Origin: Heterobilharzia americana
Taxonomy: Eukaryota; Platyhelminthes; Trematoda; Strigeidida; Schistosomatidae
Assembly: GCA_944470555.2 (NCBI GenBank)
Contig: OX104127.1
Coordinates: 135,054,786-135,118,785, forward strand
Length of the DNA stretch: 64,000 nucleotides
Direction: 5' to 3'
Shown one piece after another: positions 50,341 to 62,149 of this stretch. Under the pieces are notes generated by a model. That model saw nothing but the letters and a program-made list of their open reading frames with translations, was not told where the DNA came from and did no database searches. The stretch's first letter is position 1. Every line of letters begins with the position of its first letter. The position numbers and the translations under genes are program-made.

Positions 50341-52187
50341 CTGTATATTGAGGTAACCATAAGAATAACTTGATCGACTACTGAAGTCATTAATCAGATT
50401 TCTTTAATTCCTCCACAGTTTGCTTTTCACAATATAAAGAAACGTAAATAGTTACTCAACTGCTCACAATAATGGCTTTTGTGGTCACCCAGAAAGTAAG
50501 GTAAACTATATTGTTTTGTTGAATAGACTCCGTATTATTCTTCAAGTAGCAAAGTATTTTCTTTATTGAGTTTGTATGCTTGAATTATATTTTACCAAGG
50601 CCTTTGAGAAATCCTTCGCAAATGCATTCGAATCCCATCAATTTGCAGAGACAAAGTAGGAGCTGTGAAATCCACCTATCGTAGTACTGCCAACAACGTG
50701 TAAATCTTTGCTACAAGCATTACAATAAATAACCATCTTTGTTTTATTTTTTTTCTGTGCATATTTACACCGATTTAAGTTGATTAAGAAATAATCAGAA
50801 GTCATGTCCTATTCCCTACCTTAGAGTTTCTCTTTACCGGATAAAGTTGTTTGCTCTGTTAATTAAACATTTCGCCAAACATGTTTTAACTCAGATAGAG
50901 TAAAACACCCTAAGATCTCAGTGCCATTTCGAATGTATATGTTTTTTGTCAAAACCCCCATGGCTTCATCAGGATTTTATCTCGAGGCATTAAATTCTGA
51001 AGCAAGAGGTTTAACAACCAAATTACCCAGTTTGTGATTGTCCTCTATGCGACTATGAAATTTACAGCGACTGATCACCAGATAGCCTACGTGCCTGCTG
51101 AATTCTATATCCTATGAAATGATAGAAGCCCTTATATCAGGTTCATAATGTGATGGGTAAACTAAGTAAAATGATACCACTGTGCACTTTATCTGGATAT
51201 GAAAATTTAATAACAATGTATTTTGATCAGTGTCAAGCACATGAGAGTTGACAGCTACATTGGCTATTACCTGTTGACCAACTTGTTTATGAGATTTTGT
51301 GGGTTTAATATTCAACTTTATATTTCTGATTACGTTCTTTGATAAAACGGTTGGATTATTTTAGATGAAATCCAACTGATCACACTTAAAAACCCAACAA
51401 CCGTACATCATAAAGTGAAGATAGGTAATGTTGGTAACGTAGCAGCATACAGAAAAAATTTGCGCCTTTAAGACAATTAGAAGTTAATTTGAAGTATTCA
51501 ACAGATTAATGGTTTATATAAAAGGTGTATTAAGCCGTGAGTCTATCCCTTACATCAGTGCTTTCGTGGAAAAATGCAAGGAAAAAGAAACATCCTACTT
51601 CTGTGATTTATACAATATTAGTACTTTAACATTGAGGACAGGGAATATAACATCACATCAAGAATATTTGGTACTGTATAGTAAGCTTTAAATTTGTATA
51701 ACTGTCTTGTTAAATATATTGTAAACAATTCCTTAGTTTACCTCATAAAATTTATTTAAATTATTGGCCTCAACTGTATATACATATCATTTTGTGAATT
51801 ATCTATTTAAACATAGAGATAATAGAAAACCTTATATTACACTGTCTATAAGATATTGAGAAGCCAGTTCTACATCAAAATTGTGCTTATGTCCAGTATT
51901 CAGTCCTACGCTTATTTGATAGACAAATCAATAAATCCCATATTCTACATTTATCCAATGTGCATTTCTTAATATGTTGTTTTTTTTATTACGAAATTAT
52001 ATTGCGTAGAAGTTGTGGTTATTCTGTTGTGTTCTGCTGCCATTTTTACATTACTGACTTCATGATGATGTAAGTTATGTATCATTTTTTTCGCTTCTTT
52101 AATTCATGGTTAGGAAAGTATTATTTGCATTAGTTTCCACCAATTTATTAAGTTTTTGTTGAAAGTAAATGGGGGATTTTAGTTCTA
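50341..52187. other. Unassigned DNA
   Basis: AT-rich, no recognised exon or element. Confidence 0.35.
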
Positions 52188-52312
52188 AGGTAGTATTCAC
52201 CACAGATTGATATCAGCTGAGGAGTCTTACACGAAGATGAAACATATGTCCAGTGCTCCCAGGTTTTCAGTCGTTCTCGAATTGACGTCAGTTCATGGTG
52301 AGTGCAAACCCA
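52188..52312 (+). repeat. Miniature group C element with hammerhead core
   Basis: About 125 bp: the left terminus (AGTATTCACCACAGATTGATA) runs straight into a hammerhead core at 52217-52250 and the right terminus. The tRNA-like centre and left ribozyme are missing. The two sequences meet at CAGCTGAGGA, which resembles CAGTTGGGGA in the normal left terminus, suggesting deletion between short matches. Confidence 0.65.
52217..52256 (+). ncRNA. Hammerhead core with alternative paired stems
   Basis: CTGAGGA (52217-52223); stem II GTCT/AGAT around loop TACACGA; GAAA (52239-52242); stem III ACAT/ATGT (52242-52249), perfectly paired; cleavage expected after C52250; then CAGTGC. Stem II and stem III differ from the 31003 copy but still pair. 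The 5' strand of stem I was lost, so self-cleavage is doubtful unless another strand supplies it. Confidence 0.6.
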
Positions 52313-53063
52313 ATATTAAATATATATCATACTTGATTAAATAAGTAATAATGGAATAGGAGTGAATTGTTAGACTATCGGATGACCATCAACCTGTTGA
52401 ACAGTACTGAAATCAATTTTATAGTACGCAGCTGACGCCTGGGAACTATATGTTCATAATATTGAAGGAAAATTGTATACATTTATTTTCTTTCATGGTT
52501 TATGTTGTTATCCAGCTGCTCAAAGTGAGATTATATTAAAATATGAATTCATCTGTGACTGACATTCTGTTCGAAATGGGAGTGAAACAAGTCAATAAAT
52601 ATTCATTTTCACGAGTTCTTTTTCGTGTGACTGAGTTTTTCTTATCCCACAAGTCAAATTGTTGTCACGTCCATAAATGGTGAATAATCGGTTGATATTA
52701 TCAAACTTCAGTGAACTTTTATTGTAGTTTCAGCATTGTAGAATGATACTGACCGATGTTTGATACTCATTACAAACACAAGTGACCGAACAAGTTAAGG
52801 TCATTCATAGGAATTCTGAAAGAATTATCTGAAACATAGCTATTATTAAGCGTTTCATGGCTTTGCTACTTCGACTGGTTTGAATAGGAGAAATAACAGA
52901 CCATATTGAAACAGATGATGCATATAACAGTTTTTTGATTAAAATCAGTTTATAATAAGTGATGCCTTCAAATCATTCACCACATGCACAATTTTAAAAA
53001 TCTGCAGTGTGCTTATTTTTTTTGAGGGCGTTACACAAATCAGAATCGGTTGATTTCAAGATT

Positions 53064-53066
<3 letters not shown>
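52313..53066. other. Unassigned DNA
   Basis: AT-rich, no recognised feature. Confidence 0.35.

Positions 53067-53137
<71 letters not shown>
53067..53137. repeat. (TA)n microsatellite
   Basis: About 35 TA units, ending about 20 bp before a group C SINE pair. Confidence 0.95.
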
Positions 53138-53140
<3 letters not shown>

Positions 53141-53159
53141 TGAGGTTTATGGGGATCTT

Positions 53160-53645
53160 ATTTTTAAAGTAGTACTCATCACTGACTGACATCATTTGGA
53201 GAACTACTAAAAACCTAGGAGTACGGGACAGCTGTCCCCTATTATGAAACGCCTCGGAAGAATGCACCCACAACCCCATGCTCCCAAGCGTTTCATGGCA
53301 AAATTCGCTAACCATTCAGTCACACAGACGGACTTCATCGGTCTACAGTTTCCTTCTTCTATCAATTCATGATAAAGCGAGACTATCACCCAAGGTACTC
53401 AGATGGCATCTGTTTTGCTTCCGACTGGTTGACACCACTGGTCACTTGGCGTAAGAGACTGTGGACCACTGAATGGTTGACGGATTCATCATGAAACCTG
53501 AAGCCCCGGATGTTGACCCCTTATGGGAAAGTGTTGTGGTTGCTTACTGCTGAGAAGTAGCATTGTAGAGCGAAACAGGTGTCCAGAGCTCCCTGTTTTT
53601 CGGTGGTTCCTCAAATGATGCTATCTCATGATGAATAATACCTTC
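53160..53645. repeat. Group C hammerhead SINE, inverted pair
   Basis: The left copy on the - strand (53160-53450) has a decayed ribozyme segment, a tRNA-like part and a linker ending GACTGGTTGACACCACTGG, the same as at 40143. The right copy on the + strand has a hammerhead-like segment at 53544-53590 (CTGAGAA, GAAACAGGTGTC, changed stem II) and the usual terminus (TCATGATGAATAATACCTTC). Probably inactive. Confidence 0.65.
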
Positions 53646-54109
53646 TATATACATACGGTAAAAGGAAACGAAGGCCAAAAAGCAGATGAGCAGTCAACTG
53701 ATATTTTTTAGCTTTCACTGTTTTCCTTTACTATTGACTTTGCAGTTAGTTGAACCGATCCACCTGCTTGACAAGTTTGACATCTGTTGCCTTTCGTTTG
53801 CAAATGAATAATACTTTATGATAGTTAGGCTAAAATGAGGAGATCTGCATAGTCATTAATAGCTTAACAATTTTTTCTGCATTTCATTACCATTCTCGTC
53901 TCTTTTACCTCAAACAGTTTTACAAAATGTCTGAGATTTCCTTTCTCTTGCATTCTGACAACTTTTTTCCACGCTGTCTTATCTACTACTTGCTTAACAT
54001 TGATTTTAGATCAATTCTACTGATTTTGATAAGTGATTTGCACGAAAACATGAGATTATTAGTATACTTGCATATAAAAACAGTCTGATTGATCCGAATC
54101 TCATAGGTG
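53646..54109. other. Unassigned DNA
   Basis: No recognised feature. Confidence 0.35.
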
Positions 54110-54545
54110 GCAACAGTTTCGTCGAGGATGTGTATACGCCTTGCTAACAGGTGCCAGCAAGCACGAAATCTAGGTGCACGGATTTCAGCCGATCGTCTTC
54201 AACCAACTCACATCCATCAAAGTTCACTGTGATGGTGAGTCTCCTAACTTAGTAGTGATACTGCGAAACGATAAACAGGATTCAGTCGGTACTGAGGGGT
54301 AGGTAACATGAAATAGGTTACTCCTTGGTGACCAACCAATCTATGTAATCTTGTCCTACGATGTCGACCGTGGTCTGAATAGCTCACGGATAGTGTCACT
54401 GTGACACTGGATGGCATGAGTTTTAACTTCGTTGGGGACGTCGTTCCCCTTGAGGTTACAAATACATGTTGCTGACGAGTTCTGGAAAGCATGAAACCTA
54501 GGTCAAGCAGGGCTTCTTATGGATTACCTCCGACTACCTAACGAT
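54110..54545 (+). repeat. Group D SINE, tandem dimer with two hammerhead-like cores
   Basis: Two copies in the same orientation, about 330 bp apart. The first core (54143-54175) has a decayed first box (CTAACAG) but a perfect stem II GTGC/GCAC and GAAA. The second (54472-54504) has CTGACGA and GAAA with a palindromic stem III. The second copy continues AAGCAGGGCTTC, also found after the core at 10709-10743. The - strand open frame across the element is incidental. Confidence 0.6.
54472..54504 (+). ncRNA. Hammerhead-like core, group D
   Basis: CTGACGA (54472-54478), GTTC...GCAT as a weakened stem II (one mismatch), GAAA (54493-54496), stem III ACCT/AGGT (54496-54503), and C54504 at the cleavage position in a GTC triplet. 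The downstream AAGCA can pair with the upstream TGTTG at four of five positions. Core boxes are complete but stem I is weak. Confidence 0.5.
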
Positions 54546-55849
54546 TCACTTTTAATTACAAGTAATGTAACCTATGCAACAAAATAAAAATAATAGAAAA
54601 GAAGGTAATAAGTATTCGCAGCTTTCTCTTGCCTGCATCACTGTCATAGCTTGAGTGTATATCAACATACCTCAATAGGTAATTAAGTGCTTCGTTTCGC
54701 TACCACCCATCGCTGTCACTGGATATCCCCCATAAGAATGTAAATAAGCATCCTCTTCTAGGTCAAAGTGGTGAAGATTGACTCTTCCTATCAATCAGGC
54801 GTAAAATTGATCAAGTTGCTTTCATACTTCACAACAAAATAGACCACGTTCTAAAACGTTATTGAAATGGTTTCCACTTTGACTATAATGAAGCCACAGC
54901 TGGTCAATCAAGACAATTTACCAACAAGACTAGTAATTGGGCTCTTCGTTGCAATATGTCTTAAATTCTTAACAGGGAAGAAACTCCGGTTCAGTGATAC
55001 AACTCTGATGATTAAGAGAAGGTGAATGAACTAAAAATGATTTGAAAGCAGATACCTAGTGGTCAGCGTGCCTCAAAATAGCTATTTACAAGCTACTTGT
55101 ATTTGAAACATTCTTGGATCCAGTGGAAAGTTGACCTAAATGTATACGGTCTGTTCTCTAAACACACAACAGGATGTTTTAGGTGAATCATCTTAGTCAA
55201 AATATTAGACTTTATGTGAACAAACAAAAAGAAAAAAACGGTAGTATGCAGCATAGAACACTCATTAGAAGAAGTATTCTACCTATCATTACAAAAACCC
55301 GTTTTGCATTCATGTAAAGATTAATAACTTTCGAAAAACAGTGAAAGTGTATACATCTACTCAAGTGTACGCGACTTACTGGTTCTATGTGTACACACAC
55401 CCTTCATTAAAAACATAGTGAAAAAGATACGAAAACGAATTATAATTTCAAACAGTGTTAACGCCCAAAACAAGGATAAAAAAAAGTAAATAAGCACAGA
55501 ATGAAATCTCTTTATAGGTGTTTTATCTTCCTTATTACCATAAACAGTAGAAGTAATGAGATAACTGCATAACAACCTATAGAACTTCTTAACATAAAAA
55601 ATATGCTTTTTTCAAGATTTTTCCAATGATGATAACGGTAGTACATTGAAAATAAAGCATAAGCAACAAGGATTTTACACTAGGATGGACAGTGTCATCA
55701 GACATACTATCAGCACCCATCATCTATAGATAGTAGGAGTAATGCTGTGTAGCACTTGTTGACGTCAGCTCAATATCAGTGTATAATCCAAAATACAAGT
55801 TATAATACGTTGGACACTAGTGTTACTAGCTGGACTGGGGAATGTGATA
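54546..55849. other. Unassigned DNA
   Basis: AT-rich, no recognised feature. Confidence 0.35.
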
Positions 55850-56335
55850 GTTTGTTAAGTGTTGGCTACTGAGGGAGTTCAGGACTTGCATCTCATCCTA
55901 CTTGAGACATATCTTCTGGATACATCTGCATCCGTTAAGTGAGCATATTCCTGCTGAAACTAATAAAGAAACTATTGCTTGAAACAACAGCGAGTTATTC
56001 ACTAAGCTGCTAAGTTATAAGAACACTCATTGACCAATGGGCATAACCAAGTGATTTAGCTTGTGATCTCCCAAAATTTAAGTGGACCTAATTGATCAGC
56101 TACTATTGATAGATAGACCCTTGTCTGAAGTCTGTAACATATAACTACACCCATCACATAAGTTATGGCTTTCATGAATCAGTTACCTGGTAAATGGAGT
56201 TCTGTTGTTCCAAGTGATGAGTCCTGAGTTCGAGTTCCAGTGGAAACACTATTACTCAATGTGATACAAGCACATCTAGTTTAGAAGTACGGAAGTGGCC
56301 GGAATGAACATCCTGGATTCCATTATCAGCTCCAC
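55850..56335. repeat. Group B SINE, decayed inverted pair
   Basis: The left part on the - strand (about 55860-55960) has the eroded hammerhead and head segments. The right part on the + strand has a B-box GAGTTCGAGTTCC near 56227, an eroded hammerhead near 56265-56320 and the CATCCTGGATTCCATTATC block. A group B body-like piece on the - strand at 56080-56170 lies between, so the locus is rearranged. Confidence 0.45.
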
Positions 56336-56492
56336 TCTATAAAATTACAAAGAATGAATCTCTAGGTAATATGAAAGTATCCTCATCTGAACCCGTATAC
56401 CAAGAAAAGCTCACCAACTTGATTCAGAATAGCAATAGCAGATTAAAAATATATACAAGTTTACTATTATTAATATTTTCCCTTCAGTTCAT

Positions 56493-57320
56493 AGTTGAAC
56501 ATGGGGCTTCAGTAGCACGCCTCCATTCCACTCTGTTCTCTGCTGTCTTCAAAACCTGATGTCACGACTGCTCACAAGCTTTCATTTCTTCTTCACACCA
56601 TCTCCATATCACCCCTGCCCCAGAAGCCTAACTCATCGTTTCCCTCTGGGTTCCACTCGACGTCCAGACCTGGGGCGTGATGTCTTCAGTCGGTCTTCTC
56701 AGTGTGTGCCCAATCCATCTCCACTTTCTTCTGCATATTTGTTGGGTGATAGGTTCTCGCTTCGTTGGTTTATTCCCAGAGTTCCTTGTCTCTTATTCTC
56801 TATGGCCATTTGACTTTCAGTATCGAGTGAGAGTAGGTGACAGCTGTTGATAAATGTCTGTAGTTTGTTGGAAATGCTTTTTGTGACACGCCAAGTTTAA
56901 GAACCATCACATAGGAGCACTGACTTGACACTGGTGTTGAAAATCCGAATCTTGTTCTTCGTGCTGAGTGGAGTGCAGTAGATCTCCACACTGATTTTAG
57001 ATTTGTGAAAGCCTGTCTTGCTTTTTCGACCTTGGCTTTGACGCCGTCATTTGTGCCACCACCTGTAGTTGAATCGATGCTGCCTATGTAGGTGAAAGAG
57101 ACGACTTCGTTTGAATCTCTTCCGTTGGTGGTGATTAGTGGTAGTTGGGTATCTTCATCACCTCTGTCTTCTCTACGTTCACCTGAAGACCCGTCTTTGC
57201 TGCCTCTTCTGTCAACTCGTTAGTTTTCGCCTGTAGATCCTCGATTTTGTGCGACATTAGACACGAATCATTGGCGAAATCCAAATGAAATATTTTCTTA
57301 TACAAGGAATAAATAAACAT
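56493..57320 (-). pseudogene. RTE-like LINE, RT fragment to C-terminus
   Basis: On the - strand, 57320-57135 reads FHLDFANDSCLMSHKIEDLQ, then LTEEAAKTGLQVNVEKTEVM: the RT catalytic motif region, where the usual FADD is FAND, so the catalytic Asp pair is damaged. Farther on come TRFGFSTPVSSQC and the GLHTEKTD-type C-terminal remains. It shares the 3' region with 28522-29064 but extends further 5'. Stops and frameshifts are frequent. It ends in a TTAATAATAGTAAAC-like tail. Confidence 0.8.
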
Positions 57321-57884
57321 ATTTTGACTGACATCAACTAGCTTTAAAAAAATTCCTGCCAGCAGGTAATTATTCTAGTGAATTTAACACATATCACAAC
57401 ATCAAGAAATCCACTTAAGTGACACAGGAAAATGTGCACCAACAGTGGTGTAATCATCTCAAAAATACAATCATATGAACAAAAATTTCCCAACTGACAA
57501 TCTGTTAAGTTTCACGACACATGTCAAAAAGTAATTAAGTCTTCGAGGCTATTATAATTCCAATAAATTAACAACTAATGAGTGGTGGAGAACTGAGTCT
57601 TTGCAATATTTAATGACTCTCTACATTGTGGGCAGTTCCACTGCCGATATCTGGCATGTTATAAACGTTAGGTTTGCGTAGCTTAGCTAACGTCAACCGA
57701 GATGATTCCGCTCAAGCAGTGTGTGAAATGAGTCATTTTGAGAGTAGTTTTGGTTTATTTCATTTATTGGCAATATTTTTACTCGAGAGTCCCGAATTAG
57801 AGCTACATGTAAACATGCTGAATACCGGCGGTGAAAGATACCGAAAATATATCATAGTACATAAAAATTGTAAAACCCCGTATT
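57321..57884. other. Unassigned DNA
   Basis: AT-rich, no recognised feature. Confidence 0.35.
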
Positions 57885-58625
57885 AAATACTTTGATTTGA
57901 TATACATAACAGAGTGATACAGAATCATTTAATCGATGACGTTTGGAGCACAAATTATCATTGCTCATACTCATTTCAACTTAATCACAATCCTCTCAAT
58001 ATCTGATTTCGATAGTCCTGTCACTTCATATTATTTGCCTTTCAGTAGTAACAGTAGCTTTACACATCTCTCACATAGCTGTTGCGCCATTCCTGTTACA
58101 TGTGTCAGGTCCCGTGTAGATTCAATTAACAAAGATTCAGTAATCAATCTCTCTCTCCACCTATTTATAACGAACTGAAGTACAGTGGTTTTATCCCACA
58201 CACCTTATTGTCTGGTTGTGTGTTAATGCATGCATTGCAATAACCGAGTTGTTTCCCCAGATTATTCATCTCATTGGTGTCTGTCATTCTACATCTAGCT
58301 AAATTCCTATATTCGGTTATTGTAACTGACCCCGATCGGCTAGCTCCACCTATGCACTTGACCACATGATCATTACATGGAATCTGGTGGATTAGATTAT
58401 TTTGTCCAACTGCATCTATCGGATGCTACAGGCAGTTGGCAAAGCTTATCCGTGAGTGAGTTTGCAGGTTTAAATCCCACACTAATCCAAACCTTGTCGA
58501 GAAACCTATGTACGTTTCCTTCCTTTCCTTCTTTATATGGTAACACAATGGAGGCTTGGAACTAATTTCTACTGATGTTGTCGATATTATTCGGATTTGT
58601 ATTACTGTCATCATTTTGTTCCTTG
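57885..58625 (-). pseudogene. Second Penelope-like family: EN region and 3' end
   Basis: On the - strand the linker and GIY-YIG remains read WDLNLQTHSRISFANCL and then, in another frame, VKCIGGASRSGSVTITEYRN. This matches the Penelope-like EN segment KYIG(E)..RSV..RI.EH. The conserved Tyr of KYIG is Cys and the EH glutamate-histidine is EY, so the domain is damaged. The 3' part (57936-58178) is almost identical to the 3' part of the + strand copy at 62150-63440. Confidence 0.75.
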
Positions 58626-61479
58626 TGTATTCCTATGAATTGCCTCATAAACTGTAGAGGAGAATTACTAAATAATAACGCTTCTCTTATGTGTCTCAAT
58701 GCCTTGTTTCATTTCTTACTATGACTTATTAATTTTTAGCTCTGTCATTTAGACACTCGAATTAACTCACCTTCACTGACATTGGATGAGATGATGTGAA
58801 GTTTATATACCTGTTAGAATGTTTCGGTTTCATGTAGATGGTTGCTTAGATACTATTGACCATAAAAGTCAAGTATCGAAAGGAGTATGATTACATTGAT
58901 ATGATTTTGAGCAATGATAATTTCTGTTCGGAACGTCATTGACTAAATGGAACTGTATCACTGTGTGGTATATATTGAGTGAAGAAATTTAATGTGGAAT
59001 TACATTCTACCTCAGTGCCCAAGCTTAACACATAATAACTTCAAATATTTTGCTCGGCTTGAAGGGAAAATAAAAGCAATGAAAAGTGTAAATATAATTG
59101 ATAGAAAGCACTTCAATTCCTTGAACTGATTTATTGCATACTAGATGTTTAGAGGCAGTTAGCAAGAATCCCTGAACCAAGATTTCCTGCTTCTTAGCAC
59201 TTATTAACATGACTTACTGCATTATTTTTCATGTTGTCTAAAACTTTTGGCTTTCTTGACATTACAGTTTTACCGATATGTTTTATTTTCGTCATGTAAG
59301 CTGCATTTCTAACAACCGGATAAAATGATAGTCTTTATGTCTTCTACACAGTGTAATATCTTTATGATTCATCAGTGAAATGGGATTATGAGTATGGAGT
59401 GCTGTGGTCTCTCTTTCAAGGATAAAACATTTTTCTACTAATCTGTAGTTTTCAGTTGTTCTTAATCTTACACCGATTCGTAGTGCGCATTTGACAATCA
59501 ACTACTCGTCAACTGAAATTTTGTTCAAGGTTTCCTGAAGACAAAAATGTTTGTCAATATCAGTCTTAAATTTCCACTCATGGTTGAATTTCCAAATTAA
59601 TCCAAACGTAGCCATTTTACAAGGAATCTCCAAATAACATTTCCCTTCTGATAAATACTATAATAAGCAAGATATGAAATAAAATAAAATCGCCACAAGA
59701 TGAGCACAGACAACGTCATTTTAGAGAATCACAACTAGAACAATCAGGATATTCTACTTCTCCCGATAGTAATTTTTTTCATCGACCATAAAGTAGTCAA
59801 ATCGTAAAATTATGCAATGTGGTGAAAGAAAGTTATACCTAGAAATTTATGCTCTTTCTTTAACTGAAAAGTTCCTTTGAAAACATTTTTGTTCTCTTTC
59901 ATCCTGCTTAAAAAACCTTGATTTTGTGTTATTCAATTTTCCGAGAAAATAACGAGAAATGTAACGTAAAATAACAATGATTATTAGTAGCCAGTAATTA
60001 AACTCAGAATGCTTATTTCATCCGACTAAGAACTTATCACCTGGGAGTTTATGCCTTCAGGTGAATGATGTTTCTAATAACACCTTAACCTATCAGTTGT
60101 CAGCTGATTCACAGGAGCTTTCTCCATTACTTTCTACATTTACGATAGCCACTCATTATTCAATAAGCACAGGTCAGTTTTACGGCTTGTGAAGACCTTT
60201 AATTTGTTCGTCCGAGCCAAAACTGATCAGTCATTGCCAGCAAACAGAACTCGTTGAAGATGTATTCATTTTTTGGATTTCGCTACTAGCCAGTGGCAAT
60301 CAGTAATAATCAACGAAAAGTGCCGACATGTAGACATCCGTGTATGAGCCTAAATGCTTGAAGTGATACCATGCGAAATACTTAGGAACCAATAATCTGA
60401 GTATTTTCTGATTCGGTATTCATGAATAGTTCCAGTTATCTGTGTTCTTATTGTAGTATTCTTGTTACTGCCTCAAACACTTATACTTATACTGCCACTA
60501 TTACTACTGTAGTATATGCTACTGCTAAAAATGGATTTAAGTAGTAAGTAGTATGGCGTCTTCAGGAAATATTGGCAAATTAAAAGATTCACCGGTGAAA
60601 GTTTAGGTAGAGAATCATGTCAATATTCATTATTTGGGTATTTGTTCTTCTCAATGAATGTGAAACAGATTTATTTTGTTTTACAATTATTAAGAAATAC
60701 AAATACCAAAATAATGAATATCATTTATCCAATACTCAAATGTTTTCAGACAATCAGATCCAAGTTTGGTTCGGATGTCTACAAATCAAGTCGATCAGTG
60801 GCTAGATTTACATTGACAAGAACAAGAAAGGTTAAAACCATCAGTCAGTACTGGCCAAATATTACAATATTATGAGGAATGCCCTCCAAATAAAAATCCG
60901 TCATTTTCATCTTCTAGTTGTGTTATAATCTCTTCACTGCAAATCCATAATAACTCTTTGTCCAAATGTTTGCTGGAAGATCACCTGCTCGTCTAACTAT
61001 CTGTAGTGTCCACTACTTCTAGAAGTAGTAGTTGTTGTTGTTGTCACATCAGAATAATAATAATTACTACTACTGTAAATCAGTTTGAAATCATCATATG
61101 GTTCTCAAAACAACTCTATGTCCAGCAGCTGGAATAAACTGAAGTAAATAAATTCGTATGTGTTGTGTTTGCGTATTAGTTCGAAAAACTCATTATTAAG
61201 CATTTATTCTTTCATTTTGATATTCGTAAACAAAAACAAAATCACTAAATAAAACTATATCACATTGTTTGACAATATTTAACGAGAATTAAAGCGACAG
61301 TAGTATTAGAAGTAGTAGGTTTAAAGCAACACTAATGATGTTGGCCTGTTTCACTAATCCTTGAGGCGATGATATTTAACAACAGTGCTTAGGCGTTGAA
61401 AATGCTTCACCAATCAAAACTATAGTTAGAATATAAGCGTAAAACTTATGCACTGTGGTAGAATTTAATTCCGTATTAG
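58626..61479. other. Unassigned DNA with a SINE fragment
   Basis: AT-rich sequence with CTA/CTG-rich short runs near 60470-60530 and 61015-61075. Apart from a group B fragment at 60235-60395, no feature is recognised. Confidence 0.35.
60235..60395 (+). repeat. Group B SINE 3' fragment
   Basis: Contains a TTTTTGGATTTCGCTACTAG block like the segment after the hammerhead in other group B copies, then CAGTAATAATC and a body-like CATCC...ATGAGCC stretch. No head or core. Confidence 0.4.
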
Positions 61480-62010
61480 ATTTGTTTATTTGATGTATAA
61501 CACACAGTGATATAGTATTATTTACTTGATGACGCTTCGAGCACAAATTATCATTGCTCATAATCATATCAATGTAATCACACTACTTTCGACGTTTGAT
61601 CTCTATAGTTACGTCACCTCATATGGTTTCTTTTCATTGGTAGTAAAATCTTCCATATCTCTGGTATAGGTGATGCGCCATTCCTGTTACATGTGTCAGG
61701 TCCCGTGTAGATTCAATGAACAAAGATTCAGTAATCAATCTCTCTCTCCACCTATTTATAACGAACTGAAGTACAGTGGTTTTATCCCACACACCTTATT
61801 GTCTGGTTGTGTGTTAATGCATGCATTGCAATAACCGAGTTGTTCTCCCAGATTATTCATCTCATTGGTGTCTGTCATTCTACATCTAGCTAAATTCCTA
61901 TGTTCGGTTATTGTAACTGACCCCGATCGGCTAGCTCCACCTATGTACTTGACCACATGATCATTACATGGAATCTGGTGGATTAGATTATTTTGCCGAA
62001 TTGGTTCTAT
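61480..62010 (-). pseudogene. Second Penelope-like family: EN-only copy
   Basis: On the - strand 61956-61756 encodes VKYIGGASRSGSVTITEHRN and the rest of a 66-residue frame that is identical to the one at 62959-63159. RT and most of the linker are missing. It lies head to head with the longer copy on the + strand. Its 3' flank (61500-61670) is clearly more divergent than its EN part. Confidence 0.8.
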
Positions 62011-62149
62011 CGATGTAACAAGTCTTTAAACTAAAATACCAATCACTATGGTACTGGAGGTAGTCAGAAGTCAACTAAATATTGACTCATAACTGAATAA
62101 GAGAACTAAGATATTGGCTGGTAAGATCATATTAGGCGTACAGTTGTAT

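Noticed and set aside
60617..60875. Overlapping frames, one reading NQIQVWF, which recalls homeodomain helix 3 after a TTTTCAG acceptor-like site
   Set aside because: The following residues (GCLQIKS) lack the NRR signature, nothing before it resembles helices 1-2, and the likeness is only a few residues.
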